DNA from: Stomorhina lunata
Lineage: Eukaryota; Arthropoda; Insecta; Diptera; Rhiniidae
Length of the DNA stretch: 64,000 nt
Assembly (NCBI GenBank): GCA_933228675.1
Contig: OW121744.1
Location: forward strand, 100,262,813-100,326,812
Reading direction: 5' to 3'
Part shown: in pieces, positions 35,824 to 46,735 of the stretch
How the letters are laid out: each line of letters opens with the position of its first letter
How positions within the stretch are numbered: the first letter of the stretch is position 1
The notes under the pieces: model-generated
What the model was told of the DNA's origin: nothing
Databases searched by the model: none
The model's input: only the letters and a program-made list of their open reading frames with translations
Translations under genes and position numbers: made by a program

Positions 35824-36349
35824 CTCTAGTTGTATAACTCGATCCAGGCGTATCCCAGGACCAACCATTTCTTGATTTCTCTTGATAGCTGTAACTCATG
35901 GCCTTGGGAAAGTTATTATTACGATCCAAACTCAAATAGCTATTATTATTCAAGCCCAACTTCAAAATGCTACCACCTCCAGCATCTTCCCTTTGAGCTG
36001 CCTTTTTACGCTTCATTGAAGCTCTTTCCAAGGTGCGCTCAAAATCACTGCAAACCTCATCTAAAGCATCGTGGAGAAAAGCTTTAGTCTCCGGAGGACT
36101 TACTGCCGGTTTACGCATAGGATAGGGTACATCACTTTCGGCTCCCCGATAAGAGGAGCAGGTGGATGAGGCGGTACCATAAGGTGATTCCGAGCGGGGA
36201 TAATGAGAATTTTGTGAGCTATAAGCAAATCTGGGCACTGAAGAGGATCTCTGCCGTAAAGGCTGATGATACTGATAGGGTGTCGAGGTAAAGGAAGGTG
36301 TACGCTGCAAACTGTGATAGGGTGAATCCAATTCGTTTTCTAGCGGCAG
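35824..36349 (-). CDS. Kank: Kank internal exon, Ser/Tyr-rich segment after the KN motif
   Basis: A 526-nt minus-strand exon. The acceptor is TTGTCTTTGGCAG before 36349 and the donor is AGAG/GTAAGTG after 35824. It is entered in phase 0 and left in phase 1, and phase 0 matches the donor of the KN exon upstream. It encodes about 175 residues: LPLENELDSPYHSLQRTPSF, a Ser/Pro/Tyr/Arg-rich low-complexity part, then a charged helical stretch (ETKAFLHDALDEVCSDFERT, ERASMKRKKAAQRE), then a Gly/Asn/Ser-rich part. Its low AT content and codon use contrast sharply with the flanks. Assignment to Kank rests on strand, order and phase next to the KN exon, since this disordered region itself has no diagnostic domain. 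Kank proteins work at cell attachment and microtubule-cortex sites. Confidence 0.78.
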
Positions 36350-37059
36350 CTGCCAAAGACAAAAATAGATAGAGGAAAACATTAATTTAATTAATTTGAA
36401 ATCTTTTCATAATTTCAATTACATTTCATTACAGTGATGAGTGAAAGCTGTTTATTAATTTTTGTTGTGTAAGAGATTTTGTTCGTGAGCTATCAAAGGC
36501 GGCCATAGGCGGCTCTTTGATGTTGGCAACACGTGTTGAAATTTGCTATAGTTTACTGTTTGGAGTTAATACATTTTGTCACACTTTTCAAATTGGCTGG
36601 TCGTCGTTGCTGTTGACTTCATAGTAAGAGTATGTTAGAGATTGCTAGTGAGTCTGTCTGTATTTTTCTTACACTTCAAAGTCTTTTTATGGCCTTTTTG
36701 CTAACAGACTCCTTTAGCCTAAGTTTACAGCCTAAATGCAATTTTGTCAGCAATTCGTTGTGGTGATTTAATTTTTCAAAATTATTCCTGTTTTTTTTTT
36801 CAACTGTTGAAAATTTTTATGGTACTAATAAAATTTTTATGATTTTTATGATCGTTATTTTTGAATCGTTAACTAAAAGAGATATTGTATGGTCTAGCTA
36901 AGCAATTCCAGTCAGGATAATTATAAGTTGGTGGGCTCTTAAATAATACTAAAATCTTTTTCATTGAAGTTGTAAAATTTTTAATTAAATTGATAATTTT
37001 ATTTGAAATTTAATTTCCGAGCATCAATCGAAAAGTTTCTTAAGAAATTTTCCAATCAT
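36350..37059 (-). other. Kank intron, unique part
   Basis: The non-repetitive start of the right part of a 3530-bp intron (36350-39879). No further exon or RNA gene was seen. Confidence 0.6.
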
Positions 37060-39195
37060 AGGTTTTTCTATAGTCCCAGATTCAATTGTAACTCTTTATA
37101 CAGTTCCAGTATTAATAGCAGGCCTTTCTACAGTCCAAGTATTAATCGTAGGGTTTTTATAGTATCAGTATTAATCGTAGGGTTTCTATAGTCTCAGTAT
37201 TAATCGTAGGTCTTTCTATAGTCTTAGTGTTAATCGAATGTCTTCCTATAGTCTCAGTATTAATCGTACGTCTTTCATAGTCTCAGTATTAATCGTGGGT
37301 TTCTATAGTATCAGTATTAATCGTTTGTCTTTCTATAGTCTCAGTATTAATCGTAGGGTTTCTATAGTATCAGTATTAATCGTAGGTCTTTCTATAGTCT
37401 CAGTATTAATCGTAGGGTTTCTATAGTATCAGTATTAATCGTAGGTTTCTATAGTATCAGTATTAATCGTACGGTTTCTATAGTATCAATATTAATCGTA
37501 GGTTTCTATAGTCTCAGTATTAATCGTAAGGTTTCTATAGTTTCAGTATTAATCGTACGTCTTTCTATAGTCTCAGTATTAATCGTAGGTTTTCTATAGT
37601 ATCAGTATTAATCGTGTGCCTTTCTGTAGTCTCAGTGTTAATCGTAGGGTTTCTATAGTTTCAGTATTAATCGTACGTCTTTCTATAGTCTCAGTATTAA
37701 TCGTAGGGTTTCTATAGTTTCAATATTAATCGTACGTCTTTCTATAGTCTCAGTATTAATCGAAGGGTTTCTATAGTATCAGTATTAATCTTAGGTTTTT
37801 CTATAGTCTCAGTATTAATCGTAAGGTTTCTATAGTATCAGTATAAATCGTACGTCTTTCTATAGTCTCAGTATTAAACGTAGGGTTTCTATAGTATCAG
37901 TATTAATCGTACGTTTTTCTATAGTCACAGTATTAATCGTAGGGTTTCTATGGTTTCAGTATTAATCGTACATACGTCTTTCTATAGTCTCAGTATTAAT
38001 CGTAGGGTTTCTATAGTATCAGTATCAATCATGTGGCTTTCTATAGTCTCAGTTTTAATCGTAGGGTTTCTATAGTATCAGTATTAATCGTAGGTCTTTC
38101 TACAGTCTCAGTATTAATCGTAGGGTTTCTATAGTTTCAGTATTAATCGTACGTCTTTCTATAGTCTCAGTATTAATCGTAGAGTTTCTATAGTATCAGT
38201 ATTAACCGTAGGTCTTTCTATAGTCTCAGTATTAATGGTAGGGTTTCTATAGTTTCAGTATTAATCGTACGTCTTTCTATAGTCTCAGTATTAATCGTGG
38301 GTTTCTATAGTATCAGTATTAATCGTTTGTCTTTCTATAGTCTCAGTATTAATCGTAGGGTTTCTATGGTATCAGTATTAATCGTGTGTCTTTTTATAGT
38401 CTCAGTATTAATCGTAGGGTTTCTATAGTATCAGTATTAATCGTGTGTCTTTCTATAGTCTCAGTATTAATCGTAGGGTTTCTATAGTATCAGTATTAAT
38501 TGTAGGTTTCTATAGTATCAGTATTAATCGTGTGTATTTCTATAGTCTCAGTATTAATCGTAGGGTTTCTATAGTATCAGTATTAATCGTAGGTTTCTAT
38601 AGTATCAGTATTAATCGTGTGTCTTTTTATAGTCTCAGTATTAATCGTAGGGTTTCTATAGTATCAGTATTAATCGTGTGTCTTTCTATAGTCTCAGTAT
38701 TAATCGTAGAGTTTCTATAGTACTAGCATTAATCGTACGCCTTTCTATAGCCTCGGTATTAACCGTAGGGTTTCTATAGTTTCAGTATTAATCGTTAGTC
38801 TTTCTATAGTTTCAGTATTAATTGTAGGGTTTCTGTAGTATCAGTATTAACCGTATGTGTTTTCATAGTCTCAGTATTAATCGGATGTCTTTTTATAATC
38901 TCAGTATTAATCGGTTTTTCTTTAGTCTTAGTATTATTCGTTGGTCTTTCGATAGTCCCAGTATAAGTCGTAGGTCTTTCTATAGTCCCATTGTTAATCG
39001 TTTGTCTTTCAATAGTCTCAGTATTAATCGTTGGTTTTTTGATAGTCTCAGTATCAATCGTGTGTCTTTGTATAGTTTCAGAATTAATCGTAAGCCTTTC
39101 TTTAGTCATGGTGTTAATCCTAGATCTTCCTATAGTCCCGGTGTCAATCGTATATCTTTATATAGTCCCAGTAGCCTCAGTATGAATTGTAGGCC
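37060..39195 (-). repeat. 30-bp satellite, family D, in a Kank intron (orientation 1)
   Basis: About 72 units of 29-31 bp. On the minus strand the unit reads AAGACCTACGATTAATACTG followed by AGACTATAGA. Two variants alternate through much of the array, one with TCTTTCTATAGTCTCAG and one with GGTTTCTATAGTATCAG on the plus strand, giving a 59-60-bp dimer. Units after 38720 are more diverged. The array fills most of the intron between two Kank exons. Apparent ORFs of 62-120 codons come from the frame-preserving unit length. Confidence 0.95.
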
Positions 39196-39879
39196 TTTTT
39201 TAGTCATTTCAAGCTAATACAAAATTTCCTATAATACATTTTTTGATATCTTTAAAATTTTTCACAATAAAATACTGTCATCAACACTTTATCTTTTTCC
39301 TTAAAGCCAAAATTTTAAAACAAAAATCAAGGCTATAAATTAATCAAAAAGTCGTACTATGACAATGTGTCAAAACAACCTAAATCAAATACTAAAATAT
39401 TTAAAAATTAAATAAAAAGGATAAAGTTTTAATAAAATTGACTTCATTGTATTAATAACAAAAAAATTCGTTTTAAAAAAATTTATCATAAAACAAATTA
39501 AAACATTCTGGCATATTATCTTATAGTATATCTTCAGGCTTATAACGCCCGCTCACTGACTTGGCACAAATAGCAATAGACTCCTTCAAAAAAAAAAAGG
39601 CGACAAAATAAATTTTTCATTTTGCCAATAATACCTTCATATTTCATTTTGAAATCCTACAAGACAAATTTTTTTTTATTCTCTTGTCTAACGTTTGAAA
39701 AGGCGGCATAAATTATTTTATTTTGAAAATTTCAGCCTACACTTGAGCGAGCAATTTGAACAATAATCTATACACAAAAATTTCAAATTTAATATTGTGG
39801 TGCTAAACCACCAACCAACCACTCAGGCCTTCAACCATTCATCCATAAGACTTATACGAGTACACTCTAATAAACATAC
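39196..39879 (-). other. Kank intron, unique part next to the KN exon
   Basis: AT-rich intron DNA between the family D array and the donor site GAG/GTATG at 39879. No other features were found. Confidence 0.55.
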
Positions 39880-40112
39880 CTCCATTAGAGTCTGCTGTCT
39901 ATCGCTGCTATCCCATTGATCGAATATTGAATCCAAACCCAACATAAATTCCATTGATTTTCGTGATCGTCGTCGGCTGCGTCTCTGTAATTCCTCTTCG
40001 GATGGTTTAGCATTGGCCAGCGATTCGCAATAGCGCACAAAATCCAAATCGATGTGATAGCCATAAGGACAACAATTACAGCTGCGTACATTGGCATATT
40101 GTGGTAAATTAC
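39880..40112 (-). CDS. Kank: Kank exon carrying the KN motif
   Basis: A 233-nt minus-strand exon. The acceptor is TTTCTTTGCTGTAG before 40112 and the donor is ATGGAG/GTATGT after 39880. It enters in phase 1 and leaves in phase 0. It encodes NLPQYANVRSCNCC, then PYGYHIDLDFVRYCESLA, then a Glu/Arg-rich segment (SEEELQRRSRRRSRKSMEF) and MLGLDSIFDQWDSSDRQQTL. The PYGYxxDLDFxxY block is the hallmark KN motif of KANK proteins. In mammals this motif binds talin and links KANK to focal adhesions, so a membrane-cortex adhesion role is likely here too. The exon lies between an acceptor 20.1 kb from the previous exon and a donor 3.5 kb from the next. Both flanking introns contain family D satellite in opposite orientations. 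There are no stops or oddities in the frame. Confidence 0.88.
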
Positions 40113-40427
40113 CTACAGCAAAGAAAGAAAGAAGTTGAAAGATGAAAATGTTTTTTTTTTTAACATAAATTAGTATTATTTTTTCTTTAGTTTTGGTAAC
40201 ATAAAGTAAGTCTTTCTTTTTAGTTTAAATAATATTTATTGTGGTATTTATGCCATAAAAATAAGTATTTGGTTATTTGGGGAGTATTATAATTTTAGAT
40301 AAGACAGCCAATTACCGGCAATCATTGAAAGAAAGAAAGATCTAAGGTTAAAATTTGATTACTAGAGATCCTGGTATATAAAGCCGTATTGCGGTATATC
40401 AAACTAAATAAAATACATATACTTATA

Positions 40428-41537
40428 ACACAGTACGACAAAATCAATTTTTTTTGAATACACATGAGTAATGTTAACAGAATATGAAAATAGGCGTTTT
40501 GCTGTAGCATGTCAGAATTTTGAGAAAATCGATTTAAAAGATTCGAAGGACCGTGGAGGTTCACTTGTAACGTAATATTATTATCAAAAGTTCTATAAAA
40601 ATAGAATGGGTGAACCGATTTAAATGCTTGAGCCAGTTTTGAAAAGGGAGTTAAATTAAAAAAGTGTCAATCGTCAATTGTCAATTGGAACTATGTTAAC
40701 CCCTACGACTGAAGTTGGGACTAAATAAAGACCAACGATAAAAACTGAACCACATAAAGAACTACGATTGACACTGGGCCTTAATAAAAATCAACGATTG
40801 AAACTGGTACTATATAAAGACCTACGATGAAAACTGGAACTATTTTAAGAACTACTATTGAAACTGAGACTATATATTGAAAATGGGACCATAAAAAGAC
40901 CTACGATTGAAACTGGTGCTATATGAAGATGTACGATTAAAAGTGGGACTATATGAAGACCTACGATTAAAGGTAGGACTATGTAAAGAAGGGGGCTATA
41001 TAAAGATCAACGATTAACACTAGGACTACATTTAGATCTACAATTGAAACTAGGACCTACTAATGCCCTACGGTTGAAACTATATAGGGATCTACGATAA
41101 AAACTAGGTCTATATATATATGGTTGCATCTTGGAATATTCTGATGATTAAAATTGGTATATCAGGAGACCAATGACCTGTTTAGCGTATTGTCCATAGG
41201 GACCTCAGAGCGCTCTTTTAGATATAGATATATTAGAAAGGGTTAAGAAGGAGGACCTATAACAGATCCAAAGCGCCATCTAGAGGAGACAAATCCAAAT
41301 TTAATTCCCTTTTCAAATCTGGCGCAAGCATTTTAATCGGTTCACCCATTCTATTTTAAAAGAACTTTTGATAATAGTATTACGTTACAAGTGAACCTCT
41401 TTCGAATCTTGAAAATCGATTTTCTTAAAATTCTGACGTGCTACAGCAAAACGCCGAGACACGTATTTCTTTATTTAAAGCCTATTTTCATATTCTGTTA
41501 ACATTTCTCATGTGTACCAACCACTGTCGTACTGTGT
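40428..41537. repeat. Inverted repeat with about 230-bp arms around satellite DNA
   Basis: Arm 40428-40657 and the reverse complement of 41299-41537 match at roughly 85-90% by eye. Paired blocks include GTTAACAGAATATGAAAATA, GGCGTTTTGCTGTAGCA, GGTTCACTTGTAACGTAATA and AATAGAATGGGTGAACCGAT. The right arm has an extra segment of about 25 bases. The 641-bp centre is family D-like satellite plus a unique tail. A foldback transposon or an inverted duplication are both possible. Confidence 0.85.
40683..41270. repeat. Segment duplicated at both ends of the family D array (copy 1)
   Basis: Sequence from AATTGGAACTATGTTAACCC to GGACCTATAACAGATCC recurs at 44098-44651 with few differences and an internal deletion in the second copy. 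It contains degenerate family D units and a unique part (GACCAATGACCTGTTTAG, GGGTTAAGAAGGAGGACC). Copy 1 lies inside the inverted repeat; copy 2 lacks the arms. Confidence 0.88.
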
Positions 41538-42050
41538 AATAAACTAATACTTAATTAGGTTCTATGATAAGAAATCAAACTATATAAGCCCCTTCGAATA
41601 ATAAAGGTTATATTTAAAAGCCTCCGATTATAACCAGGGAATTTGTAGATACCCATTATTGGAATAATAAAGACATCCAATATTTAACTTGTTTTTAATC
41701 AAAACTTATGATTAAGAATCGCTCTATATAAAAACCCTACCATTGATACTTGGACTATATAAGGTCATCTGACCAGAAATATGGACCTCAAAAGTTTTTA
41801 TGATAGAAAATTGGACTATATAATGTGACTGGGTAAATGTAATGATCCGTTTAAAAACTGTATCTTTATAAGATACTATAATCAAAATCGGATTATATAA
41901 AACCTAAAGGCATCCGCTTAAAACAGGGACTTCATCAGGACCCTTAAATGAAAATTAAACCTTATTAACCCATATCTATGATGAAAGCTGGAAATAACTA
42001 AAGTTTTCCATAAAAAGGGAGGATTTTTTCGGAAATTGTTATGGGAAATC
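41538..42050. other. Decayed family D-like sequence in the Kank intron
   Basis: Weak echoes of the 30-bp unit (ACTATATAA, AACTGGGA) are visible but no regular array. No coding potential was seen. Confidence 0.45.
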
Positions 42051-44480
42051 ATTATATATAAAGACCAATGATTTAAACTTAGACTATACAAAGTCGTACG
42101 ATTGAAACTGAGACTCTATTAAGACCAACTATTGAAACTGGGACTCTGCAAAGATCCATGATTGAAACTGGGACTACACAAAGACCTACGAAAGAACCTG
42201 GGTCTTTATAAAGACTTACGATTGATACGAGAACTATAAAAACTCCTACGATTAAAATTAGCAATATATAAAGACCTACGAGTTAACTAGAACTATAAAA
42301 AGACTTACGATTCTCGGACTATATAATGACCTACAATTAAAATCTGGACTATATAAAGTCCTAGGATTGAAACTGGGACTATATAAATACTTACAATTGG
42401 AACTGGGACTATATAAATACCTATGATTGAAAATGGGACTATATAAAGATCAACGACGGAAACTGAGACTATATAAAGATCTACTATTGGAACTGAAACT
42501 ATATAAAGATCTTCTATTGAAACTCGGACTGTATAATAGCCTATGATCAAATCTATGACTATATAAAGTCCTAGGATTGAAACTGAGACCATATCTAGAT
42601 CTAGGATTGAAACTGGGACTGTATAAATACTTACAATTAAAACTGGGATTATATAAATACCTACGATTGAAAATGGGACTATATAAAGATCAACGACTGA
42701 AACTGAGACTATATAAAACTCTATTATTGAAACTGAAACTATATAAAGATCTTCTACTGAAACTCGGACTGTATAATAGCCTATGATCAAATCTATGACT
42801 ATATAAAGTTCTAAAACTGGGATTATATAAATACCTACGATTGAAAATGGGACTATATAAAGATCAACGATTGAAACTGAGACTATTTAAAGATCTACTA
42901 TTGAAACTCGAACTATATAAAACCCTACGATTAAATATGGGACTATATAAAGTCCTAGGTTTGAAACTGGGACCATATAAAGATCTACGAATGAAATGGT
43001 GTTATATGAAGACACACGATTAAAAATGGTGGTAAGTGAAGACCTACGGTTAAAACTGGAACTATATAGATACTGCGACTATAAAAAGAACTACGATTGA
43101 AACTGGTGATATACGAAAACCTACGATTAAATTGGGATTATATGAAGACCCACGATTAAAACTGGAACTATATTAAGACCTACAATTGAAACTGGGACTA
43201 TAAAAGACCTATGATTAAAACTGGAACTATATAAAGACCTCCTATTGAAACTGGGACTATATAAAGGCCTACGATTGAAACTGGTGCGTTACGAAGACCT
43301 ACAACTAAAAGTGGGACTATATGAAGACCGGTGATTAAAACTGGGTCTATATTAAGACCTACAATTGAAACTGGGACTATATAAAAGACCTAAAAATAAA
43401 ACTGGAACTATATAGAGACCTACTATTGAAACTGAGACTATATAAAGACCAACGATTGAAATTGGTGCTATATAAATACCTACGATTAAAAATGGGACTT
43501 GAGACCCACGATTATAACTGGGACTATATTAAAACCCGCGATTGAAACTGGGACTATATAAAGATCTACGATTGAAACTGAATCTATCTAAAGACGTACG
43601 ATTAAAACTGGGACTGTATAAAGACCTACGACTAAAACTGGTATTATATGAACCCCTACTATTAAAACTGGAACTATATTAAGACCTACTATTGAAACTG
43701 AGACTATAGAAAGACACACGATTGCAAGTGGGACTATAATAAGACCTACTATTAAAACTGGTACTATATGAAGACCTACGATTAAAAGTGCGACAATATC
43801 AGGACTTACGATTAAAACTGGGACTATATAAAGACCTATATTTTGACCTATGATGGAAACTGGGACTACATAAAGAACAATATTTGATACTAGGACTATA
43901 TAAAAACCAACGACTGAAACTGTGGCTATATATAAAAAAAAACTTTAACTGGAACCACATGAAGACTTACAAAAAAAAGCTGGGACTATATAAAGAATTA
44001 TGATTAAAACTTGTACTATATAAAGAACTACGATTGACACTGGAGCTATTTTAAGATCTACGATTGAAAGTGGGACAAATTTGGAACAAAATAATAAAAT
44101 TGGAACTATATTAACCCCTTCGACTGAAATTGGGACTAAATAAAGACCAACGATAAAAACTGAACCACATAAAGAACTACGATTGACACTGGGGCTATAT
44201 AAAGATCAACGATTAAAACTGAGACTATATAAAGACCTACGATGAAAACTGGAACTAATTTAAATGGGACCATAAAAAGATCTACGATTGAAACTGGTGC
44301 TATATGAAGACGTACGATTAAAATTGGGACTATATGAAGACCTACGATTAAAGGCGGGACTATATAAAGATGGGGGCTATATAAAGATCAACGATTAACA
44401 CTAGGACTACATTCAGATCTACAATTGAAACTAGGACCTACTAATGCCCTACGATTGAAACTATATAGGGATCTACGATA
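42051..44480 (+). repeat. 30-bp satellite, family D, in a Kank intron (orientation 2)
   Basis: About 80 units of 30 bp. On the plus strand the unit reads GACCTACGATTGAAACTGGG followed by ACTATATAAA. This is the same family as 37060-39195, but with the plus strand here matching the minus strand there. Units vary more than in the other array. A compound of several units near 42330-42540 recurs near 42560-42790. Open frames of 60-161 codons here are frame-preserving satellite, not genes. Confidence 0.94.
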
Positions 44481-44651
44481 AAAACTAGGTCTATATATAT
44501 ATGGTTGCATCTTGGAATATTCTGATGATTAAAATTGGTATATCAGGAGACCAATGACCTGTTTAGTGTATTGTCCATAGGGACCTCAGATCGCTCTTTT
44601 AGATATAGATATATTAGAAAGGGTTAAGAAGGAGGACCTATAACAGATCCA
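44098..44651. repeat. Segment duplicated at both ends of the family D array (copy 2)
   Basis: Second copy of 40683-41270, in the same orientation. It is shorter by a few tens of bases and ends abruptly after ACAGATCC. Confidence 0.88.
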
Positions 44652-44677
44652 CAAACAAAAATAGGATCACATTAAGA

Positions 44678-45618
44678 ATAACGATATAAAATGGGATAAG
44701 TATAAAGTCTGTATTCTCCATTGAATTTTCATTATAAAGAGCTTCCTTCTAGAAATCTCCATAACAAAGAGCTTTCTTTTAAGAAGCATAGCTATGATAT
44801 AAACAATCGAGTTAAGTCAGAATTGCCACAATTGAAAGCATTCTCCTACTATCTCTAGAACTTTGCAAAGAACTCAGAAGTGCTTGATCCTTATATTTAG
44901 AGTGCGAGATCGGTTAAACAGACTCACTATAGTCGATTAGGGTACCATTTCAAGACTGATCATAGAAATTATAACAATACAAAGACTTCAATAAAGGTCA
45001 GAGTGACTTCCACTTTGGGAATGACTTTCACTTTGAGAATGACTTGCACTTTAAAAAATTACTTGCACTTTAAGAATGACTTTCTCTTTGAAATGTTTTA
45101 GCTAAAATGAAATTTCCAAATAATCGGTCCACTTTTAACTCTAGATCCCTTAGCATTTTAGCTTTGATATCAGATAAATTTTTGTTTATATAACGATATA
45201 AAATGGGATAAGTATAAAGTCTGTATTCTCCATGGAATTCTCATTATAATGAGTTCCCTTCTAGAAATCTGCATTAAAAAGAGCTTTCTTTTAAAAAGAA
45301 TAGCTATGAAGAAGTGCTTGATCCTTATAGAGTGCGAGATCGGGTAAACAGACTCACTATAGTCGACTAGGGTACCATTTCAAGACTGATCATAGAAATT
45401 ATAACAATACAAAGACTTCAATGAAGGTCAGAGTGACTTCCACTTTGGGAATGACTTTCACTTTGAGAATGACTTGCACTTTAAAAAATTACTTGCACTT
45501 TAAGAATGACTTTCTCTTTGAAATGTTTTTGCTAAAATGAAATTTCCAAATAATCGGTCCACTTTTAACTCTAGATCCCTTAGCATTTTAGCTTTGATAT
45601 CAGATAAATTTTTGTTTA
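44678..45618. repeat. Tandem duplication, 512-bp period
   Basis: 44678-45189 is repeated at 45190-45618. Copy 2 lacks about 80 bases after AGCTATGA. Each copy contains three or four short direct repeats of the form GACTTNCACTTTGNGAAT and ends with AATCGGTCCACTTTTAACTC, a block that also occurs near 47668 and 48271. Confidence 0.9.
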
Positions 45619-45648
45619 TTTCATTGTATATAATAATCTTTTTATTCT

Positions 45649-45759
45649 GGGGGGTTACTCCGTATCTCGATTCGAAAATAAAATTGTTCGAATTTGTATG
45701 CTTAAAGCATTGAGTTTCGAAAAGAATTTCTTTCGAATAGAGTTACGGAGTAACCCCCC
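45649..45759. mobile_element. 111-bp MITE-like element with GGGGGG termini
   Basis: Terminal inverted repeats begin GGGGGGTTACTCCGTA (45649-45664) and end TACGGAGTAACCCCCC (45744-45759). Similarity extends inward through TTCGAAA to about 28 bp with mismatches. The interior is AT-rich with no coding capacity. No clear target duplication was seen, so the superfamily is left open. Confidence 0.75.
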
Positions 45760-45829
45760 TGGATTGCTTTAGACATGTTAACATAATTCTTTTCAATTAT
45801 ATCAAGACATTGCTTTTAAATTTTAGGCT

Positions 45830-45855
45830 AAATATGCAAATATATGCAAATTATT
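45830..45855. promoter_or_regulatory. Paired ATGCAAAT octamers
   Basis: Perfect ATGCAAAT at 45834-45841 and 45844-45851, start to start 10 bp. It is an outlying copy of the repeat at 47590-49200. ATGCAAAT is the POU/octamer consensus. Function is not shown. Confidence 0.4.
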
Positions 45856-46501
45856 CATAAACTGCTATAAACCTGAAACTTCAGGCTTTCGTTTTACATA
45901 CAATTTATATGTCTAGTATTTTAGTGAAAAAAGTTATTCCCTAATGAAAGTCAGATATAATTTTATAAGTATAGCGGATTGTATCGAATCGCTCAACAAC
46001 AAATTAATTCTTAATAAAAACATATTTCTGCTGAATTTTTGTGAAATATCTGTATATAAATGATTGTTTTGAAAATTTAAGGGCTTAAAAAGTTATAAGG
46101 GCACTGCGTTCGATGGAAGCTAAACTGAACACAAGGGTAAATGTCAATATATGACATTAAGCTAAGTCTTTCTTTAGATTTTACTGATATTTGCGTCACT
46201 TTAATGAATGTTAATAGTTGATGTCTTAAGGGATATATAGTCCAATATGAAGTAATATTTAAAATAAGGTACCAAAAAGCGTTTCGGGAATATTGTTGCA
46301 TATAAGGTATCCAAGGTAATGGAGCGATATGGCTTTTCTGCAATTTAGTTCTATATAGGATAATCAAAACAATGGACCGATATTGACCAATTTTAAGCAA
46401 TAAAAATATTTTTGTCAATTACTTATTCTATAATATAAAGGAAAGATGATTCTGAATCGGTAGGTATTATTTTACTTGAAGATAATATCAGACCAATTTA
46501 T

Positions 46502-46735
46502 TTATACGTTATAAGCATCTACATAAAATCTATAAAACCCTTCACGCCTTTGCATATTTTGACTGAAAATTTTTTGAAGAAACTTACTATATATTTCTTG
46601 TAATCCATGCAAATCCAATTTGAAGCATTCCAACTTCCGATCTTGTTCATTCAGCTGCTGTTTTCTTTTGAATTTATTATAATACCATAAAATTAACACA
46701 ATTATTAGGAATAAATTAACAATTATTTCCAACAT
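46502..46735 (-). CDS. Unrecognised 77-aa ORF with N-terminal membrane segment
   Basis: I do not recognise this product. The minus-strand ORF starts at ATG 46735 in a good insect context (CAAAAATG). Residues about 3-19 (EIIVNLFLIIVLILWYY) form a hydrophobic segment like a signal anchor. It is followed by a basic stretch (NKFKRKQQ) and a mixed charged region with LDLHGLQEIYSKFLQ. Composition is less satellite-like than its surroundings. A GTAAGT at 46582-46587 (after codon EIYS) could be a splice donor, in which case this is only a first exon. The arrangement anchor plus basic linker recalls the N terminus of microsomal enzymes, but no P450 motif follows in the adjacent DNA. It lies inside the large Kank intron on the same strand. 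It may also be chance. Confidence 0.3.
   Translation of the reverse strand: MLEIIVNLFLIIVLILWYYNKFKRKQQLNEQDRKLECFKLDLHGLQEIYSKFLQKIFSQNMQRREGFYRFYVDAYNV

Noticed and set aside
35830..36087. 85-codon plus-strand ORF
   Set aside because: Antisense shadow of the Ser/Tyr-rich Kank exon.
39823..39879. Extension of the KN-motif frame past the donor (VCLLECTRISLMDEWLKA)
   Set aside because: A consensus GTATG donor follows GAG at 39880 in the phase needed by the next exon, so the extension is intron read-through.
42305..43023. Open frames up to 161 codons (YIVSVSIVDLYIV-type) in family D, and similar ones at 37003-39217
   Set aside because: Frame-preserving 30-bp units. They have no start context, no domain and no codon bias, and both strands are open at once.
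46077..46418. 113-codon minus-strand ORF near the 77-aa candidate
   Set aside because: Composition and residue pattern look random, there is no domain, and it does not join the upstream ORF by recognisable splice sites.
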